In this document: in pieces, positions 43,244-55,724 of the stretch | How the letters are laid out: the number at the start of each line of letters is the position of its first letter | Position numbering within the stretch: position 1 is the stretch's first letter | From: Pisolithus tinctorius | Taxonomy: Eukaryota > Basidiomycota > Agaricomycetes > Boletales > Pisolithaceae | DNA: 64,000 nt | Assembly: GCA_024663395.1 (NCBI GenBank) | Contig: JANFAH010000037.1 | Coordinates: 372,001-436,000, forward strand | Reading direction: 5' to 3' | Notes under the pieces: generated by a model | Seen by the model: only the letters and a program-made list of their open reading frames with translations | Told to the model about the DNA's origin: nothing | Database searches by the model: none | Translations under genes and position numbers: made by a program

Positions 43244-45177
43244 TCTAGACGTGAATGTGGACAATAGTCTGTGAGGAACTAGTAGGGAAAGAGATGGAAG
43301 TCAAGGAAATACACACGAGGACAGACGATATTCATGCGCGTTTTTTTATTTTAAAGGAGATGGGCATATACATGAAAAGGGGAAGCGAACGTTGCGCTTC
43401 ACGCTAACACCCTCGTGAACACCTCGATTAGGAAGGTCTAATCACGAACTGAAAAAAGGTCCGACTATTCTCCACCGATGGAAGACTCCAGTTACATAAC
43501 TAGAGTACTATCATACTGGAATTCTAGACTCGAGGCAAAGAAAGTGCATGCTCACGAATCTTAATTTCTTCCTGATCACCTCCTGGATCTGGCTCTTACG
43601 GTCTTAGCCCAAGAACTCTACACAGTTGTTTACAGCAGGGGACGGAGTCATGCTCCATCGACCGCGAGGGCCGTCAGAGTTACAGCTAAATTGAAAATGA
43701 GACATACCAAACCAGCAGAAATAATGGAATGACACACCTTAGAGCCGATGTTTTTTCACCATCCCTAGCATAATCAGTGCTCGTCACTGCGAAGAGTGAG
43801 GGGTATCGCCGGAAGCTAGTACATACTGGGAGGGAACAGAGCCAAACAAACGCTACAGGTCCACAGTGAGCCTTACACAGGACATGTAACCTCACCTGCA
43901 GTTAGCTAATGGAGCAAAGATATCCGCCATATGTCTCCACTACGCCCCCAGTAAGACGAAAAATGATTTCGCAAGTATCGCATAAGATTGGATCCGACAG
44001 AAGTCAACGGGTATGCCAAGTAGACACCAAAGATACGAATCGTGGCGAGAGATTTGGTCAAGATACACCAACCGGGGAGAGGAGACCGATAACCAGTGAT
44101 CACCCTCATGGCGAAGATGGGACCATCTAGGAGGAGGCAATGCCCAGGAACCTAGCCCAAGTACCGTCAGCACGACATTCTAAGTCTTACCAACCTTAAC
44201 AGTCCAAAAAGAGTTCGAGATAGAGGGGACACCCATGTGACATGCAGAGGCGAATGAGCAAGATATGTAATCTCACCTGTGCTTTACGACATAATCGGGC
44301 GCAGGTACAGTAAACCACTGAGGGACCCATACCATCAGGTCGAAATCTGACGAGGCAACGTTTAACCGTCGGAACACAGCAGTGCCTAAAGTCCTAGGAA
44401 GAGAACCCGACTACCGTGGTGCTACTGTCATGTTGTTCGCAGAGCAGAGGCTGATTCGTTCGGCGCAATCTCCTATGATTAATATTCTGATAGCTCGTCA
44501 TTATCCCATCCTCCATTTCGAGTTAGATAGCATGTTGTGAACAAATGATGGTTAACGCGTTAATGCGTAATGCCTCACTGCCCCTAAACCTGGGTCAACG
44601 TCACGGTCACAGTGCCATCACGTCGACCACAACCAACGTCGGACGTGTTCTGTGGCCACAATGTTCTGAATCCTCGATCTGGTCCTGCAAGGTACCGGTG
44701 CTTCGGCCAATCATGATGATTGTGTTAAAAAGAATGTGTTCGAACGTTTGTCAGGTTGAATTATCAAAGCTTTGAAGGAAGGCAAATACTCTGTTTGATC
44801 GGTCACCTTGTACCATCAAGGTACTCCGCATTGCCATAGGTTAGTAGTGATTTCATAATTGCGCCCCTGTTCAGTGCAGCTCGTTTTACATCCATCCACA
44901 GATCTGACCAGACAGTGATTAAAAAATTCTCAAAGCCCTAACGTTTGCGGCGAGAGTGTCAGCCAGCGTCCATCCCCTGACGTTGCATATTCAGCTAGCA
45001 TAGCACGCGGCATCACTGTTGTGACATCGAGCACTCTGGATGAGAATACGGCAATGTCCTTTTCGAGGCGGCGTTGTCCGTTGGGTAGCAGTCGGAATCC
45101 ACTGAGCTGAGACCTCATAAAGGTGAGGGTCATGCAATGGTGCCCTAACCGTCTTGGTCCCCACTGTTATTCTTACC
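43244..45177. other. Intergenic, no gene supported
   Basis: Nearly 2 kb with many stops on both strands. Small open frames (43686-43895, 43906-44109, 44545-44775) show no domain or splice pattern. It presumably contains the promoters of the divergent transporter and laccase. Confidence 0.45.
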
Positions 45178-47343
45178 ATGTTCATTATGCACATTCTGGT
45201 ACATCTACTCGCGTTTGGCTTGATTAACTTTTATTTAGCAACGGCAACCGTTATTGGGCCACAATTACACCGCGCCCCATCCAAGAATGCCCTAGGTCCC
45301 GTCTCAACCATCGAGATCTTGAATAGGGTCATTTCACCGGATGGCTTTTCTCGATCGTAAGTCATGCCCCTGTGAACGTCGGAATGTCCATGTTTTGACA
45401 CCTTAAAGGGTAGTTCTTGCTGGTGGGACATTTCCCGGGCCCCTAATTCAAGCGCAAAAGGTGCTGTTCATTTTTCTTATTTCCAGCGCATCTGGGGTTA
45501 ATGCTTCCACACAAGGGTGACGAATTCTTGATCAATGTTACTAACCTACTGAACGATACCTCCATGGATATCACAACAAGTATCGTCAGTTCACGACTAG
45601 ATGTGCTTTGATGGTATCAGACAAACCGATGCTCTGGATTTTTTACAGCATTGGCATGGCATCTTTCAGCACCAGTCCAATTGGGCCGATGGAACCGCAT
45701 GGATTACTCAGTGCCCCATACAGCCTAACGGGAGCTTCTTGCATAGGTTCACTGTACCGGACCAAGCCGGGACGTACTGGTATCACTCGCACTTGTCGGC
45801 TCAGTACTGCGATGGATTAAGAGGACCGCTGGTAATCTATGACCCAGATGATCCCCTTGCTGATATGTATGACGTTGATGATGGTAGGGTCATTTCCTCA
45901 TTCGTTTGAGCTTAATTGATGATCATCATAGAATCGACCATCATCGTACTTTCTGACTGGTTCGTCGTTAGGACCTTGCAAAACATTTCTTTTAGTTGAC
46001 TTCGTCTTGTATAGGTACCACAAACCCTCCCCGCTGTTGTACAACCCTCCCTTCACGCCGGATTCTACTCTGATCAATGGACTTGGTCGTTATCCAGGTG
46101 GTCCCGCTTCACCACTCGCTGTCCTTAATGTCACACAGGGGCAGAGGTATCGGTTCCGGATCATCGGGGCATCTTGTGATCCGTGGTTTAACTTCACAAT
46201 CGATGGCCACAACATGACGATTATCGAAGCAGACGGAAACGAAGTGGAACCAGTGGTCGTTGACTCACTTGTAGTTTATGCTGGCCAGCGCTACTCGGTC
46301 GTCGTCACTGCCGATCAACCCGTGGACAACTACTGGATTCGATCTGTGTCCAATTTCCCTAACCAGACCTTTGACGGAGGAGTCAACTCGGCCATTCTGA
46401 GGTATGGTGGTGCACCCATTCAGGACCCTACGACGGACCCAGGGCTGTACGTTCTGCCATTTGATGAAAGTACTCTTCATCCTCCTCATGGCAGTGGTGT
46501 ACCTGGTATTCCTGGGCAAGGTAACGCGGACGTCAATATTAATCTGATCACGGGTATCAACGCTGCTCAGGGAGTGTACACCGTCGATGGTGTTGCCTTT
46601 GTTGACCCTCCACTTCCCGTACTCCTTCAAATTCTTAGTGGTGCTCTGAACGCTTCACAACTGCTTCCCAACGGGAGTGTCTATGAGTTGCCAGCCAACA
46701 AGACGATCGAAATCAGCATTCCGGCAACTGATCTCACCCCGGGGGGTGCACTGGGTGGTCCAGTGAGTCGGCTTCAACGGGATGTGCCCTCGGTGGACTG
46801 ACTGGAAGCTGTGCTGAATAGCACCCTATACACCTTCATGGGGTATGTTGCATCCTTGTATTGATGTTCAGAATTTCTCTGATACTTGATTACAGCATGC
46901 ATTTGATGTCGTTCGTGTAGCTGGCAAGAACACTTACAACTACATAAATCCGGTGCGAAGGGATACAGTGTCACTTGGAAGCCAAACGCAGAACGACAAT
47001 GTAACTATCCGTTTCACCACCAATAATCCTGGCCCTTGGTTTTTCCACTGGTGGGTAGCTTCTTTTTTTTTCCACCCCTAATTTCTAACCACGGTTTGAC
47101 TCTAGCCACATTGATTGGCACCTTCACAAGTGAGCAGACGAAAATCGTCTATCCTTCCAATCTAACCAACATGAAAAAGTGGATTCGCTGTTGTCATGGC
47201 TGAAGCCCCGTTGTCAGCCGGAGTTCAGGAAAGTAAAGCCACTCCAGGTTCGTTATCAAGACTTTCGAGCCCAATAATCGGATTACTAACTTATTTCAGA
47301 GTATTGGTACAAACTGTGCTCCTCACAAAGCATCGTAGCATAG
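45178..47343 (+). CDS. Laccase (multicopper oxidase)
   Basis: Eleven exons join in frame: 45178-45356, 45409-45460, 45516-45584, 45649-45883, 45932-45959, 46015-46762, 46822-46842, 46896-47050, 47106-47129, 47180-47247 and 47300-47343. A signal peptide ([20 protein letters not shown]) precedes the mature enzyme. The copper motifs are HWHGIFQ (L1), [17 protein letters not shown] (L2), HPIHLHGHAFDVV (L3, Ile where Phe is usual) and HCHIDWHLHNGFAVV (L4). Phe ten residues after the Cys of L4 is the axial residue seen in high-potential laccases. Laccases oxidise phenols and lignin-related compounds and reduce O2 to water outside the cell. The C-terminus ([14 protein letters not shown]) is short and unusual. 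Its 3' end lies 150 bp from a large repeat element. Confidence 0.85.
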
Positions 47344-47584
47344 GTGCATGACATGGTTCTCATTGGCAGTAAGTATGCACCACACACATCATAATCACGC
47401 TATTACAATATAGCGGATTTCCGGAATTTCCATATACAGTTGATCAATGTCTCGTTGCTGTCCTCGTGCACGTAGACACCCACATGATTCAGTCACTTGT
47501 AAGCCTAAAAGTGGGTCATCTGATGTGTACATTTTGTCCTGAAACTGGGACTAACTGACATTGGCCAGTGGTCCCTAGGGGTGG

Positions 47585-47800
47585 GTAGGCTGGACTGTGG
47601 GGGTGGGGTTGGCCAACCTGGCTGGAGGGCAGACCCACCTCCTGGAAGTGGGGTTGGCCAACCTGGCTGGAGGGCAGACCCACTGCCTGAAAGTGGGGTT
47701 GGCCAACCTGGCTGGAGGGTGGACCCACCTCCTGGAAGTGGGGTCAGCTGACATGATTGGAGGATGGACCCACCTCCTGGAAGTGGGGTCTGACATGATT
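47585..47800. repeat. 45-bp minisatellite, left array
   Basis: About five units with a strict 45-bp period (GGCCAACCTG at 47611, 47656 and 47701). It is the reverse complement of the right array at 51050-52050. Confidence 0.85.
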
Positions 47801-47802
47801 TT

Positions 47803-48396
47803 GTCATGACATCATTGTGGCTGTGTACCCCATGCCATCACTTTCCCACCATCAAAGTGGAGTTTGAATTTCTCATTGATGTGACTGTGTTTATTATGTA
47901 CACAGCTGTATTCAGCCCAACAAATGGCCCCTGATGGTATTAATATCAATATGCTTACCTAATTAGATGTAGTGGAGTTTCAATCTGATTCTGTCATGAC
48001 ATCATTGTGGCTGTGTACCCCTTACCATCACTATACCACCCTTGAAGTGGAGTTTGAATTTCTCATTGATGTGGCTGTGTTTATTATGTACACAGCTGTA
48101 TTCAGCCCAACAAATGGCCCCTGATGGTATTAATATCAGTAGGCTTATGTAATCACTTGGGGCAGAGTTTCAATCTAATTTTGTCATGACATCATTGTGG
48201 CTGTGTACCCCTTACCATCACTATCCCACCCTCAAAGCAGAGTTTGAATTTCTCATTGATGTGGCTGTGTTGACATATGCACAGCTGTATTCAGCTTCAC
48301 AAATGGCCCCTGATGGTATTATTATCAGTATGCTTATGTAATTAGTTGTGGCAGGGTTTCATTACAAATTTGACATGACATCATTGTAGCTGTGTT
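47803..48396 (+). repeat. About 190-bp tandem repeat, three copies
   Basis: Units start with GTCATGACATCATTGTGGCT at 47804, 47993 and 48182 and a partial fourth begins near 48372. Each includes CAAATGGCCCCTGATGGTAT. They are non-coding as far as I can see. The partial fourth unit is cut by the solo LTR. Confidence 0.85.
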
Positions 48397-49110
48397 TGTC
48401 ATAACCGTGCGTTCATCATAAGTCTTTGCTCACTCCACAACCTTTTCTGCCAGTCATCCACTCACTCCATACCAACTCCACCCAACTTCTGTTGGTTGCA
48501 AACCATCTCCACTCCAACTGCTGTCGGACTTGTGTTGCTCTCCTACTGGACCAAGTGGTCTGTTCTCTGAGGGGTCATGTGACTACCTTTGCAGTCAGGT
48601 ACTCCACAGCATGCTCACTGCATGGTCCAGCGCCTGGACTGTTTCCTTTTCTGGATGTTCTGTGTTACCCGTTTGTATGTCCTCTGTCTACCCTTCATTC
48701 ATCATCCAGGAAATTTTACTTGAAAATTTATGAGTCTCTGTATGTCAGTTCCGATTCTGATTACTGTACCTCCATAGCAGTATAAAAGCATGTACTGTAC
48801 TCTGCTGTTCTTCAGTATGAATATCAACTTAGTTCCTACTCCCTCTGATTCTGTCTTCTGCCTGTCGGAGTTATCTCCGACTCTCTGTTTGTATTCTCCC
48901 TCTGAAATACAAGGGCTGAGATCGTGCAAGGGGGTAGTGCATGAGCTAAACCCGATGCCCTCACTCCGCTCCGCCTTTGTCTCGGTGGTCTTTGCTCCTG
49001 CCAACACTCTGCTAGTTGGAGTTCTGTTCCTCTGTGTCGGACTTGCTTCCGAACCCTTCTCTAGACCTTATATAGCGTCAGAGTTGGTTGGAGTAGGCCC
49101 AGACTTGACA
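48397..49110 (+). mobile_element. Second solo LTR, with 5-bp target duplication
   Basis: Starts TGTCATAACC and ends CAGACTTGACA, flanked by GTGTT on both sides (48392-48396 and 49111-49115). It shares with the LTR at 9012 a stretch reading AAGGGCTGAGATCGTGCAAG or close variants and the following GATGCCCTC, so the two are related families or diverged members of one. A TATA box (TATAAAAG) lies at 48781-48788. No internal retroelement sequence remains. Confidence 0.85.
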
Positions 49111-49439
49111 GTGTTTTCATTACCAATTAACTACTGGTCTGCTTTTGTGATTACATAAAAGTAATGTTGTGCTGTGCAGTGTGCCATCAGCATGTCATGT
49201 GATGTCACGTGACATGCTTCACTGCACATGCTGCGACCAGTGGCTGATGACCAAACAGCAGCAAACAGAAAATTTTATAAAAGACGCACTTCGACACACT
49301 GCTCTTCATCTTTCTCTCTCCCATGTTCCTCTTACCACTCCCTTGATGCTGGACTTCACCTATGTAGACTGCAGCTGCATGGGTTTAAGGTATGTCTTGT
49401 AGTATCCTGTTGTTGTCCTGCAGCCCACTGTGTGCCTGG

Positions 49440-49990
49440 CCAGCACACTATGGGTGTGTAGGTTACTGATACTATCTTCCTGTGGGTTCTGGGGGTTTAG
49501 TCTGTGCCTGCTTTTGCAGGCCAGCTGGGGTTCTGGGGGGTTACATAGTCTGTACCTGCTGGTGCAGGCCAGCTTAGGACTTTTTCATTGTGGGACCTGG
49601 GGGCTTAGTCTGTGCCTGCTAATGCAGGCCAGCTTTGTGGGTTCTGGGGGATTTATAGTCTGTGCCTGCCAGTGCAGGCCAGCTTCTGACTGACATCTGT
49701 ATTATCTTTGTACTAGTCTTTTAAATACCTTATTTTCTCTAGAGATCTCAGTGTCTTTCTGGGGAGGGGCCCCTCCAGGATGCCTGAGGTCTCAGTTCCA
49801 CTTGGAACATTTGCTCTGTAACTTAGTCCTGTATTTTTCTTGGCTGTGTATTTGCTCAATCCTGTATTTTCTTGGCTGTGTATTTGCTCAATCCTGTATT
49901 TTCTGGGCTGTGTATTTGGTTGGTCATTCCTGTATTTCCTTGGCTGTGTATTTGGTTGGTCAATCCTTGTAGTTGCTAGGCTGTGTAACA
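49440..49990 (+). repeat. Two short tandem-repeat tracts
   Basis: At 49440-49690 a roughly 60-bp motif with TGCAGGCCAGCTT and GTTCTGGGGG is repeated about four times. At 49830-49985 a roughly 35-bp motif with GGCTGTGTATTTG is repeated about five times. Neither appears coding. Confidence 0.7.
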
Positions 49991-50028
49991 TGAATTGCCC
50001 CCATGCTGCTTGATTTTTTGAAGTTGTG

Positions 50029-50048
50029 TAACCCTAACCCTAACCCTA
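50029..50048 (+). repeat. Short interstitial telomere-like repeat
   Basis: Three perfect TAACCC units (the complement of TTAGGG, the usual fungal telomere repeat). Too short to be a telomere; it could mark a repaired break or be chance. Confidence 0.6.
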
Positions 50049-51049
50049 GCAAAGGACATGCACTGGGCAAAGTAGAAATCCCACCACCCTGGTGATTGAG
50101 TCAAAGGGTAAACCTGAGGGTCAGATAAGTGTGAAATCTAAGGGATCCATACCACATGGGGTGGGGGTGAGGTTGTGTGTAAGTAGTAGGCAAATGGGTA
50201 TGGCATAGGCCAAAGACTTGGGACCCAAGACCAAGGTAATCAATCCATTGGTCTAAGCTCATGTCCAATCCATTGGGTCTAACCTTTACCATACTGGACC
50301 ATACCTGTCAGTCTTTGGATTACTGGCACTTGGGATCTTTGTGTTGGCTGTGCATACCTACATTGTAGCCTGCATTGCTTGTTGGTAGTACATACATATG
50401 TTGGTAACTCATGTGGTAGATACCTCAGTTTGAATATCAACTGTAATACCTCTATAGGTCTTCTTTATCAGCCTTCTGTCAGGACTTGTACAAGGACACT
50501 GCTGCATAACATGTCAACTACAGAGCAGGTCCACTTTGTGTTCAGTACCATTTGATCAACTTCATAACATCTCAGCTGTAATGCCCCACCCTTGGTACTG
50601 CATTGGTACTTGTCAGTGAACATCAGCAGATCCCTAGAGCTTTATACCCCCCTTGGGTGAGAGGGTCAGTTCTAACCTGATAAGAGACTTTAAAAGAAAA
50701 CAAGCAGATAGACAACTAAGTGCAGAATGTTAGATTAGGATCAAACATGAAGAATGGAGACATGGAAAGAGACTGTCAAGATTGGTTGCTCCTAGGGACA
50801 AAGGGGGGGGGGGGGGTTCCACAACACTTAGTGATGAATGCTGATGTGGTACTGGCTACTGGGGGTCACAACCAAAAGGTGCCTAGTGGTGAAGGGAGAC
50901 CTGCTGAAAGGCCAAAAAGCAAGTAATGTGGAGGGGGCTTACTCTGTACATTGCCATGCTATCTTGCAATGCCCTCATACAAGTTTTCACAGAAAGCTGA
51001 AGGTACCAAAATTGAACCTCTTATTGGTATGGGTATGTGCATCTCCCAG
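50049..51049. other. Interior of the 4.6-kb element, no gene
   Basis: CpG-poor sequence with a poly-G run at about 50802-50816. Short open frames look accidental. Confidence 0.5.
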
Positions 51050-52050
51050 TGAGGTCAGCCAACTCCACTTGCAGGAGGTGGGTGCATCCTCCAAACAGGT
51101 TGGCTGACCCCACTTCCAGGCAGTGGGTCTACCCTCCAAACAGGTCAGCCTACCCCACTTCCAGGAGGTGGGTCCACCCTCCAGCCAGGTTGGCCAACCC
51201 CACTTTCAGGCAGTGGGTCTGCCCTCCAGCCAGGTCAGCCGACCCCACTTTCAGGCAGTGTGTCTGCCCTCCAGCCAAGTTGGCCAACCCTGCTTTCAGG
51301 CATTGGGTCTGCCCTCCAGCCAAGTTGGCAACCCCGCTTTCAGGCATTGGGTCTGCCCTCCAGCCAGGTCAGCCGACCCCACTTTCAGGCAGTGTGTCTG
51401 CCCTCCAGCCAAGTTGGCCAACCCTGCTTTCAGGCATTGGGTCTGCCCTCCAGCCAAGTTGGCCAACCCCGCTTTCAGGCATTGGGTCTGCCCTCCAGCC
51501 AGGTCAGCCGACCCCACTTTCAGGCACTGGGTCTGCCCTCCAGCCAGGTTGGCCAACCCCACTTTCAGGCAGTGGGTCTGCCCTCCAGCCAGGTCAGCCG
51601 ACCCCACTTTCAGGCACTGGGTCTGCCCTCCAGCCAGGTTGGCCGACCCCACTTCCAGGCACTGGGTCCACCCTCCAGCCAGGTTGGCCGACCCCACTTC
51701 CAGGCACTGGGTCCACCCTCCAGCCAGGTTGGCTGACCCCACTTCCAGGAGGTGGGTCCACCCTCCAGCCAGGTTGGCTGACCCCACTTCCAGGAGGTGG
51801 GTCCAACCTCCAGCCAGGTCGGCCAACCCCACTTCCAGGAGGTGGGTCCACCCTCCAGCCAGGTCAGCCAAACCCACTTCTAGGCAGTGGGTGCACCCTC
51901 CAAACAGGTCAGCTGAACCCACTTCTAGGCAGTGGGACCATCCTCCAAACAGGTCAGCCGACCCCACTTCCAGGGACTGGGACCACCCTCCAAACAGGTT
52001 GGCCAACCCCACTTCCACACACTGGCCTACCCACCTTTGGGCACCATCGG
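51050..52050. repeat. 45-bp minisatellite, right array (about 22 units)
   Basis: Units centre on GCCCTCCAGCCAGGT and CCCCACTTTCAGGCA. Because 45 is divisible by three and the unit has no stop, several frames on both strands stay open for up to about 360 codons. Internal higher-order blocks are visible at 51215-51500. Coding use is unlikely since no start, splice or family signal accompanies it and both strands are equally open. Confidence 0.85.
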
Positions 52051-53221
52051 CTGACATCGGTTAGTCCCACTTTTAGGACAAAATGTACATGTCGGATGAC
52101 CCACTTTCAGGTCTACAGGTGACTGAAGGGTCTGAGACATCATATGTCTTTGGATGTCGCTCAGGTTGTGTGGCTAAGAAAGTAAGGATGGAGTAGCTAT
52201 GTGGGTAGGTACAGGTAATGGATGTAGAGAGGGAGCTAATACTATGTGGGGTACAGGGAGGTATAGTGACTGGGGGAAGTGCGAAGTGCTTTCTGGCCCC
52301 AAACGGCAGTGCTATCCTGCTGGCAGGCATGAGCTGCGAATCCCTGAGTTGTAGGAGTGGTAGAACCGACGACGCACACAGCAATCGCAGTTACCCATAG
52401 CTTAGGAGGAGGATGATGCTTACCGGTTATTAGCATATCGGAGGCAGTGTGTATTGGAGAAAGTCATTGTGTAATTTGGGTTCGGATTGTAGGTATGGGG
52501 CAAGGATCTGGGCATGTCGACGGAGATATATGAGGAACGTGTCACTTGCCCATCTTCCTTTCACTTTGACGACATCGAATGGTACATTTCTGAGGAGGTA
52601 TTCCAGTGTCAATCCTATACATATACCGTGCCCTTTGAGGGGAGGCAGTCCTGCTTTCTTGAGAGTTGATTCTAATGTCTTTAGGAAAGTGTGTCTAGTT
52701 AGAGGGTGATGACCATGCTTTGTGCGATATGCGAAAAGATGGCTGGACTGGGGGGGATCGTTGATTTTGAAGTGCCTCTCTAAGGCTTTCTGGGGGTCAG
52801 TGGGACTGTCTTGCTTGGCCCAACTGATGTCCTCGCTGAGGGGGGCAGTTTTGGTGTGAGGAATGTGGAAGTTGGTTACCTCTAGGCCTTGTTGATTGTG
52901 TTGAATGCTGACATTCTGACAAGTGATGTGGATTGAAGGGTTGAATGCTTTGAGGTTGGCTACAGTGAATTTGCTGGTGCGTGCAGTGGCGAAAAAGATG
53001 GTGGTTAAGCATGCGAAGACAGCCACATTGAGAGGCAGGTTGAGGTCTAAATTGGTGTGGATTTTTGCAATGACTTTGACCATGTATGGTACATGTGGAG
53101 GGTGTTTGGATGTGGGAGGAGATAAGGACTTGGATGCCTTGAGCAAGGTGTTGGTTTCAATTTCATTGAGAGTCCATGGTACGCTGTGTATGATGTGCCA
53201 AGCTCGCACCCCATTGAGGTA

Positions 53222-55724
53222 CAGTACACTTGCTCATAATGCATAAGCTAGTAATGCATAAATGTCATATTGCAAGGACTTATGGGAGTAGCCACAGTGG
53301 CTTGCAGGGAAAATGGCAAATATTTGCATAATGCATAATGAATAGTGTCAGCACCTGGTTTATGCAGTATGAGATCATACATGTGGCCTGGGGTGGAGCC
53401 GAACAAGCATATCTTGAGGCTGTCCACAAAATTTTCTAGTCATATTTCAAGAATGAAGTGTTTTCGAGAGGACATTCACATCTAAGCCATGCCTCCTGAG
53501 CTCCAGACACGCAAACCACAGCCAAAACCAGCTCCATACCATCGGAAACCATGAGCAGAGGCTCAGCCCAATGCCCCTGCAACTTCAGCAAAGCCTATCA
53601 AAAACAATAGACACCGAGAGAACCTCACACTGCACCATTGGCTTACTGTTTTTGCATTCATTGACTCCCATCCAGACACACCCCAAGAACGTGTTGTTGA
53701 CCACTTCAAGACATTGCAGGAAGGGGCCCTGGAGTTCACGCAGTCAACACTCTCATGAAAATTGAAAAACCATGCAGAATTGGAGCAGCGTGTCAGCTTG
53801 CATCCAAATGCACTGTCTGGAAAGCGTCCTCGAGCTGTCACCAGCCCCAATGCTGAGAGGGCATTGGTCTTATGGGTCAGGTCAATGGAAGAGAAGGGGG
53901 AAACAGTGAATGGGCCCATGCTTCGTGAGAAGCAGACACGATTTGAGGAGGCATTTGGAGTCCCTGAAGAGAGCAGACTTACAGGTGATGGATGGATTGC
54001 ACCCTTCTGCAAAGCCTACAAAATCAAGGAATATCGGAGGCATGGCGAGGCAGGATCAGTGGACCAAGATGATGTTGAAGCAGAACGAGAATGCTTACAG
54101 AAAATCTTGTCAACATTTCCACCAGAAGATGTCTTTAATTTCGATGAAACAGGCCTTTTTGCATTGTGCGTAAACTTATTCTTCCCTGTGAACATTGAAA
54201 CTGAGTCATCCGTAGTGCCCCTCCTGACCGAGGACTTGCAACAAGGCAGATGAGTGGCAAGAAAAAAGATAAATTCCACATCACCATTGGACTTGCTGTG
54301 AATGCCAGTGGGAGTGAGAAGCTGCCTCTTTTCTACATTGGCCGATCACAAAAACCAAGGGCTTTCGATAACAAATCACCACAGAAATTTGGATTTTATT
54401 ACTGTAGCAATACAAAAGCATGGATGATGATGGAACTTTTCAAAGAGTGAGTAAACTTTACACTGTGAAAATACCACTGAACTCACGAGCCTTAGGTGGG
54501 TCAAAATGCTTGACCTGAAGATGGGCGCTCAGAAGCGGTTCATCTGTCTACTCATCGACAATTTTGCTGGACACTTGATATCATACACCCCACGTCATAT
54601 TCAGCTAGAGCTCTTCAAACCAAACCTGACATCATTCATCCAGCCCCTTGATGCAGGCATCATCCGATGCTTCAAGGCGTTGTATTGGCGAGAATTTTGC
54701 AAGCGTGCCATAGACTTGGATGAAGCTGGCAAACACTCCATCTTCAAAATTGATCTATGTGAAGCTATGCTAATGGCTAAAGGGGCTTGGGATTCAGTTA
54801 CATCCAAAACAATCCAGCACTGCTGGGCTCACACTGCAATCCAAGCAGATCCTGGCAAGCGATCCCATGCACCAACATCCCATCCAACACATGCCAATCC
54901 ACATGCATGGAGTATCCTCTGCAATTTCACTACCAATGAGAGCATGTCTCTTCCATCAGCAGAAACTGAGCTACAGCAGCTCCTTGGTGACTCATATGTT
55001 GACGAGCACTGGTGTGCAGCTCTTACAGCTGTCATGGATGCAGAAGGTGACACTGCAAAGGCATCAGTAGCGGTTGAGAAGCTCGCAGCTGCAGCAACTC
55101 ACTGGACTGGCCTTACCATCAAAATTCCTGCATTTTGCCCATCAGGGCCATCACTGCAGCTTGTGGCCACTGAAGAAGACCTTTTAGACTCTATCAAGAC
55201 CTTGAAAGATCGCAACCATGTCTTCGGCACATTGATGACCACTGATGAGATTCTTGCAGCTAGGGAGGAAACTGAAGTTGGGGAGCAGAGGTATCAGTTC
55301 GACAATGATTCAGCCATTATTGCTGAGGTCCAACATCAAATAGCAGTTGAGCAGGGCAATATCATTGAGGTCTGCTCAGATGATGAAGAACTCAAAGACA
55401 TCACACCTCAAGTTGTGCCTGTTCCACGTTCTGAAATTATTCAGCTCTGCGAGAAACTTGAGCTGGCCTGCATCTTGGAAAGTGATGCAGATACATCACT
55501 GGAGTTGGTCTGTCATCTTTGCAAGTTTCATGGAGAGATGCGTCACAAGGAATTGCAGAATGCGATGCAAATGACATTGACTAGCTATTGGAAGTTGTAG
55601 ACCATCTCGTAGTTACAACTGTCACGAAGGTCACACATTATGTCAGCATTTCATCCTACATATTTGTTATATTGCATAGGGAAATGGCTCACGCAACTAG
55701 TATGCATTATGAGCAAGTGTACTG
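53222..55724 (+). mobile_element. Pogo-like DNA transposon inserted in the DIRS-like element
   Basis: Ends are inverted repeats (CAGTACACTTGCTCATAATG at the left, its complement at the right) flanked by TA (53220-53221 and 55725-55726), the target duplication of Tc1/mariner/pogo elements. Length is 2503 bp and it contains one transposase gene. The ends remain well matched, so the insertion is younger than its host. Confidence 0.9.
53489..55600 (+). pseudogene. Pogo-like transposase with CENP-B-type DNA binding and DDE domain
   Basis: Exons 53489-54165, 54216-54446 and 54496-55600 keep one frame, about 670 codons. The N-terminal part has an HTH region (ALVLWVRSMEEKGETVNGPM; FEEAFGVPE). The catalytic region shows FNFDETGLF, LLIDNFAGH and IQPLDAGIIRCFKALYWREF, giving the three acidic residues of the DDE triad, and the conserved PPDRGLATRQMSGKK. 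Two in-frame TGA stops occur near the start (53552-53554 and 53756-53758), both in places where CGA (Arg) would fit the context. The rest looks intact, so the gene died by two point changes, unless a downstream start rescues part of it. Confidence 0.87.

Larger units (their letters stand above)
47490..52125. mobile_element. 4.6-kb element with inverted termini and inverted minisatellite arrays
   Basis: The left end (TTCAGTCACTTGTA..., then GTGGGTCATC and TGTACATTTTGTCC) recurs as the reverse complement at the right end (...GGACAAAATGTACATG, GATGACCCAC, TACAGGTGACTGAA). Just inside each end lies a 45-bp tandem array, also in opposite orientation. The middle holds 190-bp repeats, a solo LTR and short tandem repeats but no transposase that I can recognise. 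It looks like a non-autonomous DNA transposon with long structured ends. No target duplication was seen at either edge, so the exact limits are provisional. Confidence 0.65.

Noticed and set aside
47597..47809. Open frames in the left 45-bp array as repeat proteins
   Set aside because: Frames are open on both strands because the unit length is divisible by three and stop-free; there is no start, splice or family signal.
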